The notes beneath the pieces are model-generated. The model saw only the letters and a program-made list of their open reading frames with translations, ran no database searches and was not told where the DNA came from. From contig NZ_MPHJ01000015.1 in the NCBI RefSeq assembly GCF_001957125.1, positions 21,201 to 85,200 of the forward strand: DNA of 64,000 nucleotides, given 5' to 3'. The translations under genes and the position numbers were made by a program. The first letter of the stretch is position 1; the number at the start of each line of letters is the position of its first letter. Below are positions 54,420 through 63,137 of this stretch, one piece after another. The DNA comes from Shewanella sp. UCD-KL12 (lineage in GTDB: Bacteria > Pseudomonadota > Gammaproteobacteria > Enterobacterales > Shewanellaceae).

Positions 54420-55025
54420 ACTGTTTTTAACTTTTCCTTGAATTAAAGTATGTAAAAAACCTTCGATTTGGTCAAAGCTATAATCAAATATAAATTTTTC
54501 TTTTTTATTCAATGATAAAGGTAAGATCTCTATAAACCTTGCACAAACCCAATTAGCGTCATGAAAATACGTTTTTTTATAAAGGTCTCGCAAACTGATA
54601 TGGGATTGAAAAATGTCTTGTAGAGATTCAGCTAATTCACGTGTCTCAGAACTGATTTCACGAAAGCCCCAATGGGATAAAGGAGTGAATGTAGCGCTGA
54701 GTAATCCACCAATATCTCGCTCTACTTCCCCTAGTTTTACTAGGTTTAATGCTTGAATGTCGATGAGCAAAATGTTCCCTTCAGCTAAATTAAAATCAAT
54801 AATCTTTACCCGCCCCCCCCAATTTGAACAGGAGTATGGTGAGTGTTTTTTTTGCAAGCAAACTACAAAACCATCACCTTTAATCGCTTTTTTTATCATA
54901 GAGATATATTTAGGTTCAAATATCTTTAATCTTTGTATTCCACCTGGCAATATCACCATTGGTAGCGGCATTACCGGCAAGTGCTTTGCAAACTGACTAA
55001 CCTGTAAAGGATTAATATCTTTCAC
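54417..55025 (-). CDS. LON N-terminal substrate-binding domain protein
   Basis: This 202-residue protein has only the Lon substrate-binding (LAN/PUA-like) domain and no ATPase or protease. Landmarks are LPVMPLPMVILPGGIQRLKIFEPKYISMI (key part PLPMVILPGGIQRLKIFEPKY), GFVVCLQ and ILLIDIQALNLVKLGEVERDIGG. The start is GTG with a weak ribosome-binding site. Its last codons run into the sigma promoter. Such stand-alone LON-domain genes commonly accompany ChrR/RpoE clusters, but their role is unknown. Confidence 0.8.
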   Translation of the reverse strand: MKDINPLQVSQFAKHLPVMPLPMVILPGGIQRLKIFEPKYISMIKKAIKGDGFVVCLQKKHSPYSCSNWGGRVKIIDFNLAEGNILLIDIQALNLVKLGEVERDIGGLLSATFTPLSHWGFREISSETRELAESLQDIFQSHISLRDLYKKTYFHDANWVCARFIEILPLSLNKKEKFIFDYSFDQIEGFLHTLIQGKVKNS

Positions 55026-55320
55026 ATTAACGGCCCATTTATATTTTAAGTACAGATAAATACGCTGTAGATAGTGTTTTAGATCTGTTAGCTAGGCTAA
55101 TCAGTTCAAGAATTGAAAATAAATCTGCTAATTGATTAAGCGACCTTATAAGAGTGGAGTCATTTAATCTGAATTTAGGAAAAAAGTGGAACTTACTGGC
55201 CATATCTACATAAGTGAGATTAGGCAGTATGTGATAGTGAATTAAACTCAAATCACCTAAAGCAAACAAGCTATAGAGTCACGGCATATATTTAAGCTTG
55301 CAATCACAATCATAGCCATT
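55026..55320. other. AT-rich gap upstream of the LON-domain gene
   Basis: This holds a 76-codon minus-strand open frame (55039-55269, TTG start) with no recognisable family or ribosome-binding site, which I do not accept as a gene. No clear promoter for the LON-domain gene was found. The gap runs directly into the yecM remnant. Confidence 0.4.
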
Positions 55321-55467
55321 TTACAGGTAAAAATAAGCTCGCGACAAAGGGATCACAAACGACTGACTAACCCGAACATCGTATTTCAAAAAAGTGATTC
55401 CGGTTCCATAGTTCGCCAACAAGGTTTCAAAGCGGTGATCACATCAGATATCCGGATTAGCAGTTAA
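55321..55467 (+). pseudogene. Decayed 3' end of a second yecM copy
   Basis: The frame reads VKISSRQRDHKRLTNPNIVF then QKSDSGSIVRQQGFKAVITS and ends in TAA. It aligns without gaps to the YecM C terminus (VKLSSPKGEHERLANPTIAF, then KRDNICIKIHPHGIKAVISS): 16 of 40 residues from KISS/KLSS onwards are identical. The DNA after the stop (CAGTTAAATAG.ATGT) also matches the sequence after yecM. There is no start or N-terminal part, so it is a remnant. Confidence 0.85.
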
Positions 55468-55494
55468 ATAGGATGTAAAGTGTGACGGGATGAT

Positions 55495-55518
55495 AAAGGC
55501 GAGCCCTGACTCGCCTTT
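55495..55518. terminator. Hairpin between the yecM remnant and the TonB receptor gene
   Basis: AAAGGCGAG (55495-55503) and CTCGCCTTT (55510-55518) form a 9-bp stem at the same place as the terminator behind intact yecM. It probably now serves the TonB receptor gene on the minus strand, although the T tail is weak. Confidence 0.7.
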
Positions 55519-55539
55519 GTCTTTTCGACAGCCTAGTCA

Positions 55540-57630
55540 TTAAAACTTATACTGCAGTGATGCTTTTATCGCGCGCCCATCGGAGAACATAGCGCTGTTG
55601 CTACAGCCGCCTCTGAGGTAATAAGTATCAAATAGATTATCAATATTGACACGAAAAACAGCTAGGTGCTGATTAGAAAAGTGCACACTATGGCTATAGC
55701 CCAAATCAACTTTAACATAGGCCTCTTTTAAGAAGTCGTTAGGTGTATCACCAAATCGTTCTCCCACATAGACAGCGCCAACAGAGAGCTGACTTTGTTC
55801 GGTCACATCAAAGTTAAACCAGGTGCTCGCGGTGAACGCTGGCGTATCCTTAGCCCGTTTACCTGTATAAAGCGGATCGCTGATAATTTTTGCATCTAGA
55901 TACATCACGGAGGTAAGCATAGATAGTGACGGGGTTAACTTACCTTCGACCGTCAACTCAACTCCATTATGTAAGGCTTTGCCATTTTGAGTGGTGACAG
56001 GCTTATCATCACGTTTATCTGTGACAACTTTATTGTTTTTTTCGATAGAGAAAAGCGCTGTAGAAACATATAAAGCGCCCTCTAAAAATTCACCTTTAGC
56101 GCCAATTTCAAAAGATTGACCACGTTCAGCCTGTAACTTTTTTCCGTAGTTAACATCATCACTGTTAGAGATTGGATCTTTAGGTTCAAAACTCTCACTA
56201 TAGGTCGAATAGATAGAGGTATTTTCAGTTGGGTGATAGATGATACCAAGCTTTGGTAAGACATTATGACGAGTCTCATGAGTCGTCTGCTCTCTATCAA
56301 AGCGTAGCCCCGCTAACAGATGCCAGCTGTCGTTAAACTCAATCATATCTTGAGCATATAACCCATAGGTATGACGCTGTACATGAGTCATAGCAGCGCC
56401 ATTGCGATAATCCAACTCTTTAGGTCGCTCTATAATATGTCGATCATTGAAACTCGCTCGCCCAGCAATAGCCATCTTCATCTGTTGCCCAGTTCGATCG
56501 TAATCTACAATACTGCTTCCAACTAGCAGCCTATGGTGTATATCACCAGTATAAAAATCGCCTTTAAGGTCAAAAAAGGCTGTTGTAACGTCGAACCTCT
56601 CAAAGGTATCACGGCCTCGAAGTGAATATGTTCCCTTATCTAAATCAACGTTTTGTACTTTGCCATAAAGACTTTCAAGAGTCTGTCGCTGATGCCTTTG
56701 CTGATTAAAGCCCATATTGATTGACCAAGCATCATTAAGGTAAGAGTTAAACGTGAAGCCACTATTCTCTACTTGTGATTTACGATTAGACCAAGGCATA
56801 TCCCAGATATAATCCCGCTTTCCTGCTAACTCAAATTTCCCCGAGGCTTTATTCTTAAGATGCTGTGGCCCCATCTCAATCCTGCCCTCATCATCAGTAA
56901 GATCATAGTTAAGACTCAAGGTCGTATCTTCACTTAAATCAGCCTCAAGCATTAATGCTCCGACAAAACGTTCTTGACCAGCATAGCTACCATCTTTATA
57001 CCTGCGCCATCCATCTTGCGACGATTTAGATAAAATCACCCTAGAGCGAATGCTACCAGACTCATTCAAACTACCACCAGCATCAAGCAGCGATTGATTA
57101 AAACCAAATGAGCCATACTCCTGAGACAGATTAAACTGCATCTCATCATGGGCTTTCTTCGTTACTAAGTTTATCATTCCGCCAGGCGTCGACTTTCCAT
57201 AAAGCAGAGCCGATGGTCCTTTAAGGACTTCGACACGTTCGTAAAGCTCAATCGGTTGAGCATAACGAGATAGATGATACTGACCATCTCGCATATAGCT
57301 TTGATCTGGCTCCAGTACAAAACCACGCATATAAAATCGTTCGCGATTGCGTCGTACATTTCCAACAGAGACACTGGCATCGTTTCTTAATACTTGGCCA
57401 AGAGAACTGGCGCGTTGAGCCTCGATTAACTCCTTGCTATATACCGAGATTGAACCAGGCGTTTCAAGCTGACTCATATCCATTTTCATCGCTGAACTAT
57501 TCGACGCAATCGGCTTGCTAATACCCATCACACTAATAATCTCTATATCGTCATGCTTGTCGTGAGCATAAACAAAGATGGGGTTAATCGCTGCTAAAAT
57601 GGATAAAGCAACACTGCACTTAGAGAACAT
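55540..57630 (-). CDS. TonB-dependent siderophore receptor
   Basis: This is a 696-residue outer-membrane receptor of the FhuE/FpvA type. A signal peptide ends near FVYAHDKHDD. The plug domain follows with LGQVLRNDASVSVGNVRRNR, FYMRGFVLEPDQSYMRDG and VLKGPSALLYGKSTPGGMINLVTKK. A 22-stranded barrel ends in the expected aromatic residue (IKASLQYKF). It probably imports a ferric hydroxamate or catecholate siderophore. No biosynthesis genes and no clear Fur box were seen. It is divergent from the phytochelatin-synthase-like gene. Confidence 0.93.
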   Translation of the reverse strand: MFSKCSVALSILAAINPIFVYAHDKHDDIEIISVMGISKPIASNSSAMKMDMSQLETPGSISVYSKELIEAQRASSLGQVLRNDASVSVGNVRRNRERFYMRGFVLEPDQSYMRDGQYHLSRYAQPIELYERVEVLKGPSALLYGKSTPGGMINLVTKKAHDEMQFNLSQEYGSFGFNQSLLDAGGSLNESGSIRSRVILSKSSQDGWRRYKDGSYAGQERFVGALMLEADLSEDTTLSLNYDLTDDEGRIEMGPQHLKNKASGKFELAGKRDYIWDMPWSNRKSQVENSGFTFNSYLNDAWSINMGFNQQRHQRQTLESLYGKVQNVDLDKGTYSLRGRDTFERFDVTTAFFDLKGDFYTGDIHHRLLVGSSIVDYDRTGQQMKMAIAGRASFNDRHIIERPKELDYRNGAAMTHVQRHTYGLYAQDMIEFNDSWHLLAGLRFDREQTTHETRHNVLPKLGIIYHPTENTSIYSTYSESFEPKDPISNSDDVNYGKKLQAERGQSFEIGAKGEFLEGALYVSTALFSIEKNNKVVTDKRDDKPVTTQNGKALHNGVELTVEGKLTPSLSMLTSVMYLDAKIISDPLYTGKRAKDTPAFTASTWFNFDVTEQSQLSVGAVYVGERFGDTPNDFLKEAYVKVDLGYSHSVHFSNQHLAVFRVNIDNLFDTYYLRGGCSNSAMFSDGRAIKASLQYKF

Positions 57631-57768
57631 AAAGAGGCCAGGTAGTCTGAAATTTCGCTCAGCCTATAGAGCGAGTTATTACTAGGCTTTTTTACGAGAG
57701 ATATAAATGCTTGGTGACATTCATACCGATAAGCTTTATCAGTATTGCAAGTCATTGAGGCCACTCTT

Positions 57769-58557
57769 ATGAACACCATAATCCGAAGATCGCTGATAAC
57801 AGTGTTATTTTTCTCCATAGGCTATTTAGTTAATAACACGCCAGCCTTCGCGACGTCCCTTGTTGATTGGGATAGCACAGAGGGAATACACAGGCTAAGT
57901 GAATCAAAGGTCAAACAAGATTTTTTTAGTTTATCCCCACACTTTGAAGGGCAAGAGAACAAGGTCTATTGCGGTGTCGCCTCCATGACAATCGTTTTAA
58001 ATGCACTGAGAGTGGGCAAAGATGAACATATCATTGCATCAGATCAGTCGATTATTGCACAAGATGAAAGGGTTTATTTTCCACAAAATGGCTGGAGCCC
58101 GCTGTTTAACCGATACAGTCAAAGCACTGTGGTAGCACTCAGTCCAAAAAGTAAGCTCGAAATAATGGGGAAACCCTCAAAGGATGGGGGCAATGACTAT
58201 GGACTCAGCCTATCAAACCTTTCAGGTCTAGCGACGAATCATGGGTTAATAACCCAAGTGTTTTTCGCCAATAATTTGCAAGACAAAACACAACAGAAAG
58301 CAGCGCTTATTAGTACATTATCAGCGCCGCATAAATACGCCATAATTAATTACTCACGCGTTGTGTTAAACCAAGCTGGTAGCGGGCACTTCTCCCCGGT
58401 CGTTGCTTATGACAAAGACTCTGATTCGTTTTTAATTATGGATGTGTCTAATACCTTTCAAACTTGGGTATGGGTAGAGTCCGATGCACTTTTTAACGCC
58501 ATGGCTAAGAAAGATAAAGATACCTCTAGAGGTTTTGTTATCCTGTCTGAAGCTTAA
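57769..58557 (+). CDS. Exported phytochelatin-synthase family cysteine protease
   Basis: This is a 262-residue member of the phytochelatin synthase family (papain-like). The catalytic triad is visible: Cys68 in KVYCGVASMTIVLNAL, His207 in GSGHFSPV and Asp225 in LIMDVSN. A signal peptide (VNNTPAFATS) sends it to the periplasm. The product covers only the catalytic domain. Bacterial one-domain homologues mostly hydrolyse glutathione or its conjugates instead of making phytochelatins. The ATG at 57769 follows GAGG. It is divergent from the TonB receptor with 138 bp between them. Confidence 0.9.
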   Translation: MNTIIRRSLITVLFFSIGYLVNNTPAFATSLVDWDSTEGIHRLSESKVKQDFFSLSPHFEGQENKVYCGVASMTIVLNALRVGKDEHIIASDQSIIAQDERVYFPQNGWSPLFNRYSQSTVVALSPKSKLEIMGKPSKDGGNDYGLSLSNLSGLATNHGLITQVFFANNLQDKTQQKAALISTLSAPHKYAIINYSRVVLNQAGSGHFSPVVAYDKDSDSFLIMDVSNTFQTWVWVESDALFNAMAKKDKDTSRGFVILSEA

Positions 58558-58705
58558 TAATACCATTTCCATAAAAGAGTTAACCATTCAGCGGGAGTTA
58601 AAACCGCTGTAGGCAAGGGCAATATTTGCTCCTGCAATATAGACATTCACCACATCCTTGTGGCTTTAAGTGGGTTGAATAGATGTTGTCACTAGGTCGG
58701 TTCCC

Positions 58706-59238
58706 CTAGGCGATGACGGCTTGATAAACAACCAGGGTCACAAACAGTAAAACACTTGAATAGAATGTAAGCGCAAAGCCAAACGCTCTAGCCGGTGCGC
58801 CCTTGTGATAACCGATAAAGAAACTTATGCGCCCAATGGCAAACAATATTGAACAGATAGGCGCGGTAGATAACCATGAAGCAGGCATCAAGAGACACCA
58901 AGCAACATAAACAGAACCCGCGATAACAATTTGCTCTAAGGTATTTTGCAGCAGGCTTTGTAATATTCCAGCTTGTTGAGAGCCTGAAGTAAGCCCACTA
59001 CCATCTATATCTTCTGGGCTAAAAAATCGATATTTAGCGAGTCGCCAATGGACACAATTAACAAAAGTATGGGTAAAATTAGCGTTCCCCCAAGCACCTC
59101 AAGCCTTTGTGAATAGTGGTTAATTTCTACGTAGTTAAATGGATCATAGATAACAGCTAAAGAGATACTCAAAATTGAGAGCAGCATCGCTGATACCATC
59201 CCTTTAAATACACCCAATTGTTTTACTGTTAACGCCAT
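58706..59238 (-). pseudogene. MAPEG family protein gene with a frameshift
   Basis: MAPEG proteins are four-helix membrane enzymes related to microsomal glutathione transferase. The first frame (from ATG 59238, GAGG upstream) gives MALTVKQLGVFKGMVSAML and LILPILLLIVSIGD. It then breaks near 59040. The next frame continues LAKYRFFSPEDIDGSGLTSG, LQNTLEQIVIAGSVYVAW and the family signature IGRISFFIGYHKGAPARAFG. Restoring one base at GACTCGCTAAA would rejoin the frames. It could be a real mutation or a sequencing error. Confidence 0.85.
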
Positions 59239-59251
59239 CTCACTCGCCTCT

Positions 59252-59602
59252 TCATACTGCACCGACACATAAAAGGTAACGATTAGCTAAAGTAGACACC
59301 TCTTTCTTGATTAAGAATGTCTCTGGCGCATCGCTAAAAACTATCTCATCGCAGTTTTTACGTCTTTTTTGATAGCTTCGGTGACATGAATCAAGGGTCT
59401 GGCTGCCACTAGACTGAAAACTTTCATCGTTACATAACTGTTTTGCAAGTATGGTGGCACCGGATTTGACCTCGCTAAGCGTCGCCCCTTCCTGCTCTAC
59501 TTTATTAATAATCTCATGCCAAGAAGTGTATTCGGGGGCACACTTGCTATTGAAATATTGATAGAGCGCCACTAACACGCCGATAACTAATAAGTATTTC
59601 AC
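59252..59602 (-). CDS. Hypothetical membrane-anchored protein
   Basis: This is a 116-residue protein with an N-terminal hydrophobic helix (KYLLVIGVLVALYQYFN) that acts as a signal or anchor, followed by a periplasmic part. Five cysteines lie in the mature region (for example KCAPEY, QLCNDES, DSCHRSYQKRRKNCDE), so disulfides are likely. No family is recognised. The GTG at 59602 is chosen because AAGGA lies six bases upstream. It is 13 nt before the frameshifted MAPEG gene and was probably cotranscribed. Confidence 0.6.
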   Translation of the reverse strand: MKYLLVIGVLVALYQYFNSKCAPEYTSWHEIINKVEQEGATLSEVKSGATILAKQLCNDESFQSSGSQTLDSCHRSYQKRRKNCDEIVFSDAPETFLIKKEVSTLANRYLLCVGAV

Positions 59603-59678
59603 CGTAATTCCTTTTACCAAAAAAGCATCATGGCCATTAAGTCATCGGTTAAAACTTAAATTTCACACTTTCTAATGG

Positions 59679-60533
59679 CTATTTCTTATCCCTTTTAAGC
59701 ACTTCACTCATATCTGGCACTATCGTTACCGGATCGAGCCGCATTTGATACCAGTTCACTCGCCAGTCAAGGTGTGGACCTGTGACTCGCCCTGTAGCCC
59801 CCACTTCAGCTATAGGTTGGCCTTGTTTGATAGATTCCCCTACTTTCACATAGAGCTTGCTAAGATGTAGAAAGCTTGAGCTGACCCCATAGCCATGATC
59901 GAGAATGATAGTCCCACCTGAATAGAACATATCCGGCACAGACAGACTGATCACCCCATCAGCAGGTGCAATAACGACAGTTCCCGTCTTAGCTGCCACA
60001 TCGACACCATAATGCGGGTTACCTGGCTTACCGTTATAGACACGCTGACTACCATACACCCCAGAGATACGCCCAGTCAGTGGCCAGATAAAGTCTTGAT
60101 TGAAAGATTCTATCTCAGAGAACTGACCGCGTGCAGCTTTGACTTGCTTGCTGTCTTTAGCTGAACGCGCGAGTGCTTCGGGGTCAGGCGTCATGATCTT
60201 TTTACTGATCCCATTAACACGATCAATTTTATACTCTTTCGTTGCTATCGAAAGCGGCTTAATTTGAGTCAGTCCGTCAGGATAAATCAGCTTTAATTCT
60301 TGCTCTAATTCAGCGTCGCGGGCAAAACCAAAGGCAAACTGACCGTTTGGGGTTACTTGAATAGGAGCGCCATTTAAATATGCTTGAGTGCCTGGTTCAA
60401 CCTGAGCACGGATCAAGGCGCCCTGCTCCATCTTGCCAGTCAGTTCAACTTGAGCTAATGTCTGAGCAGACAATCCAGAAGCTGAAATAAAGGAGACTAA
60501 CAGCAAAGCTTTAAACCTGGTAAGAATCGTCAA
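59679..60533 (-). CDS. M23 family metallopeptidase
   Basis: This is a 284-residue exported endopeptidase (signal peptide near SASGLSAQTLAQ) with an N-terminal beta domain and a C-terminal LytM domain. Zinc motifs are NPHYGVDVAAKTG (HxxxD) and TGPHLDWRVNW, where the usual HxH reads HLD. Other residues (DHGYGVSSSFLHLSK) are conserved. The HLDW form occurs in a recognisable M23 branch, so it may still be active. The start is a TTG supported by AAGGAG six bases upstream. Confidence 0.88.
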   Translation of the reverse strand: MTILTRFKALLLVSFISASGLSAQTLAQVELTGKMEQGALIRAQVEPGTQAYLNGAPIQVTPNGQFAFGFARDAELEQELKLIYPDGLTQIKPLSIATKEYKIDRVNGISKKIMTPDPEALARSAKDSKQVKAARGQFSEIESFNQDFIWPLTGRISGVYGSQRVYNGKPGNPHYGVDVAAKTGTVVIAPADGVISLSVPDMFYSGGTIILDHGYGVSSSFLHLSKLYVKVGESIKQGQPIAEVGATGRVTGPHLDWRVNWYQMRLDPVTIVPDMSEVLKRDKK

Positions 60534-60624
60534 ACAGAGCTCCTTGTTGGAAAGTTATTATGAGTTTACTGATAGATGCCGTAACGGATCAGTTAAACCC
60601 TAATCCGCACAAGATTGATTATCG

Positions 60625-61506
60625 CTATACGTTAGGGCCCTTGACTGAAATAGCCCCTTTACCTACCCCTTCATAAGCAATAACTTTAAACGTTTTTTCA
60701 GGTGATTGAGCGACCAGAGTGTTAGCAACAAACTCGGCGAGTAGCTCAACCGTTGTATCGTGAGGGATCACCTCGCATGAGGACTTAGGCATAGCGAGTT
60801 GAAACTCACCTTGTGGTGCCTGATAACAAAATCCATAATGGCTCTCATCATTGATACTCGCCTGTGGTGATAATGAAAGTTCACCGACTGGCACCACATC
60901 TTCTTGAGTGGCTAAATATATGTCCTTCCAGCGCTCAGCCCAATATTCGTCTAAATGTGGCGCAGCAATACCATTTTCAAAAATATTAATCGGGCTACGG
61001 TGCCCGTGAGCAATACGCTGACAATTGCCATCATGTTTTCTAAGACCATGGGAATAATGGTAAAAAGGCGTATCGTGTAACTCATTTCTCAGTGTCAGAG
61101 CAATACCCTCAACATTTTCAGGCAACGCTTCTCTCAGCGCCTTTTGCAGAAACGTGTTAACACTCTCAAAATCGATAATTTCACTAGGGATCAGTGCAAA
61201 AGCTTGAGCTGGGCAAGCTAAGTGAATATCACCTTTTAAACTATTAAAATCCATCCAAACTTTATCGCCCTGCTGCTGCCAGCGAACTTCGCTGTACGCA
61301 GTAGGAATAAGTAAACGATGATCGGCCACATTATCAATGGTGTCTTTGATCGTGCGTTTTACTTTTGAAAAGTCCAACACCATGTTTTGTTCATCTAAGC
61401 CGCCATCAAGCAAAACATCCACAATCCAACTTTCGCCTACCATGCCGCGAATTGGACACAAATAAGAAAAATCGATAACGGTTAAATCTCTAACAAAAAG
61501 TTGCAT
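60625..61506 (-). CDS. Two-module 6-pyruvoyl-tetrahydropterin synthase/QueD-like protein
   Basis: The 293-residue protein contains two T-fold modules. The N-terminal half has DFSKVKRTIKDTIDNVADHRLLIP-type sequence (key part FSKVKRTIKDTIDNVADHRL), but its zinc His sites are replaced (RGMVGESWIVDV). The C-terminal half has the His ligands HYSHGLRKHDGNCQRIAHGHR and the closing EGVGKG. QueD makes 6-carboxytetrahydropterin for queuosine, whereas PTPS makes biopterin precursors. Which of these it does is uncertain. AGGAGC precedes the ATG. Confidence 0.82.
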   Translation of the reverse strand: MQLFVRDLTVIDFSYLCPIRGMVGESWIVDVLLDGGLDEQNMVLDFSKVKRTIKDTIDNVADHRLLIPTAYSEVRWQQQGDKVWMDFNSLKGDIHLACPAQAFALIPSEIIDFESVNTFLQKALREALPENVEGIALTLRNELHDTPFYHYSHGLRKHDGNCQRIAHGHRSPINIFENGIAAPHLDEYWAERWKDIYLATQEDVVPVGELSLSPQASINDESHYGFCYQAPQGEFQLAMPKSSCEVIPHDTTVELLAEFVANTLVAQSPEKTFKVIAYEGVGKGAISVKGPNV

Positions 61507-61723
61507 TTACGCTCCTAGGTAGAAAAACAGTCCACCTTTTTTTACGCCCATTCGGCAGGGGCCGAAAGACAAAATTGTTCAAAAATGATTTCAAATCACC
61601 TTATCAGTTCTGGCAAGTTTACATGCGAACACTGTTTTTTTCGACCCGTTTATTCCCTCTGAAGGTAAAGTTGAAAAGTACGCTTAATTTGCCATCAATA
61701 TAAGTATCAAGAACAGATAAAGT

Positions 61724-61745
61724 AAAAAGGCGCCATAGGCGCCTT
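61724..61745 (-). terminator. Rho-independent terminator of yejK
   Basis: AAGGCGCC (61727-61734) and GGCGCCTT (61738-61745) form the stem, with a T run on the minus strand. Confidence 0.88.
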
Positions 61746-61778
61746 AACTCTCTTGCAAACCGTGATTTAAAACAGCTG

Positions 61779-62810
61779 CTATTGCCCGCCTTTCAAGCGA
61801 CGGTCAAGTTGGTCTTTTAAGTTTGCGGGGACACCTTTGATCATTATGGTATCTGAAATAGGGTCATACATGACTCTTTCGCCAAGATGCGCACCATCGA
61901 AACTCAGGGTCACACCGCCACCAGTGCCGGAAAACTTTTTCAGCTGACGCAATGTTGGTTTATCGCCAGGAAACTCATCTTCTAACTCATATTCACCACT
62001 CTGAGCAAAGTCATAAAATGAATCCATGCCACTATCGGCCAGTTCATCGGCTAAATTTTTTATCTCTATATCTGCACCTACATCGCAACGTTCAGTACAG
62101 TAATCGAATACTTTCTCGCGGCACTGCTGACGCTCATCCTTTGTCAGCTCACTGCTAGACACAAAATCCTCAACAGCATTCATCAACTGTTTATTTTGTG
62201 CTTTGGTATTCACGCCTTCGACACAACCCATAAAGTCGAGGAAGAAATCAGCGACTTTACGGCCTGCACGTCCACGAATAAAGGAGATATATTTTCGTGA
62301 ATCTTCATCTGCTTGCCATTCAGTAAGATCAATACGCGCCGCAAGTTGAACATCTTTAAGGTCTAGATGGGTATTTTGCGAGAGCTCCATATCATCAAGT
62401 ACTGTCATTGACGACTTTGCATTGAGCAAAGAGACATATAAATAATCACTGGTCATATGGGTATAACAGGAAAGCAGTAAATATCCTCCCTGACTAAAAT
62501 CATATTTAGCCAGCTCCTCTTGCAGTAATTTCCCTGCTATACCTGAAAATTCAACAAAGCCAAGCTCACCATTTCTATACTCAGTCAACGCCTGCATAAA
62601 CTTAGGGTTGGCCTCACCATCTTCACCATGAGTACCAAAATGACCAAAGCCTTTACCCGCCTTCGTCGTGTAAGTCTGATGCAGCTCATCGAGCATAGCT
62701 TCAACGGCTTCACCATTTAACAGAGGTTGGGGACGTAGACGACAGCTCAACTGTCCTTCAGTGTCTTGAGAAATTGAGTGGATGATTGCTTGTTCGACGT
62801 TAATACTCAT
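61779..62810 (-). CDS. yejK: Nucleoid-associated protein YejK (NdpA)
   Basis: This is a 343-residue nucleoid protein of the NdpA family with [59 protein letters not shown] and [17 protein letters not shown]-terminal [20 protein letters not shown] completes the family pattern. It binds DNA, but its precise role is unsettled. It is divergent from yejL and yejM, the conserved gammaproteobacterial layout. Confidence 0.96.
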   Translation of the reverse strand: MSINVEQAIIHSISQDTEGQLSCRLRPQPLLNGEAVEAMLDELHQTYTTKAGKGFGHFGTHGEDGEANPKFMQALTEYRNGELGFVEFSGIAGKLLQEELAKYDFSQGGYLLLSCYTHMTSDYLYVSLLNAKSSMTVLDDMELSQNTHLDLKDVQLAARIDLTEWQADEDSRKYISFIRGRAGRKVADFFLDFMGCVEGVNTKAQNKQLMNAVEDFVSSSELTKDERQQCREKVFDYCTERCDVGADIEIKNLADELADSGMDSFYDFAQSGEYELEDEFPGDKPTLRQLKKFSGTGGGVTLSFDGAHLGERVMYDPISDTIMIKGVPANLKDQLDRRLKGGQ

Positions 62811-63137
62811 AAGCCTCGATAAAGATAATGTGGTTTAAAGTAATGGCGGTGTCACCTTTGAATAAGGTGACCAGGCCCGCTCATAATTAGAGCAGAACCT
62901 AACCTTAAAATTGCCACCTATATTGCCCGATTTGCAATAACGCTTCAACAATAAGATAGCAAAGTTAAATCCCAGAACTATTTATCCATAAGCACACGAA
63001 AAAATCGGTTACTTTCTGTGATTCATGCATAAAATTACTGCTCAATTCGCCCATTGTCTTCCATTGATATCGTGCTAGGTGTGAATTTCGGTTATCATAG
63101 GCGCCAAATATCTAATGAACAGAAACACTTTTTAAAT

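Noticed and set aside
55039-55269. 76-codon minus-strand frame just upstream of the LON-domain gene
   Set aside because: It has a TTG start without a ribosome-binding site, lies in AT-rich sequence and matches no family.
55350-55355. TGATCC on the minus strand as a second sigma-ChrR promoter for the LON-domain gene
   Set aside because: It lies inside the yecM remnant more than 300 bp upstream and has no matching -10 element.
44638-55467. Integrase-driven genomic island at the yecM 3' end
   Set aside because: The flanking yecM tails are compatible with this, but no integrase, transposase or clear exact direct repeat was found, so only an insertion or duplication footprint is claimed.
57631-57768. 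Fur box expected between the TonB receptor and the PCS-like gene
   Set aside because: No stretch resembling the 19-bp GATAATGATAATCATTATC consensus was found.
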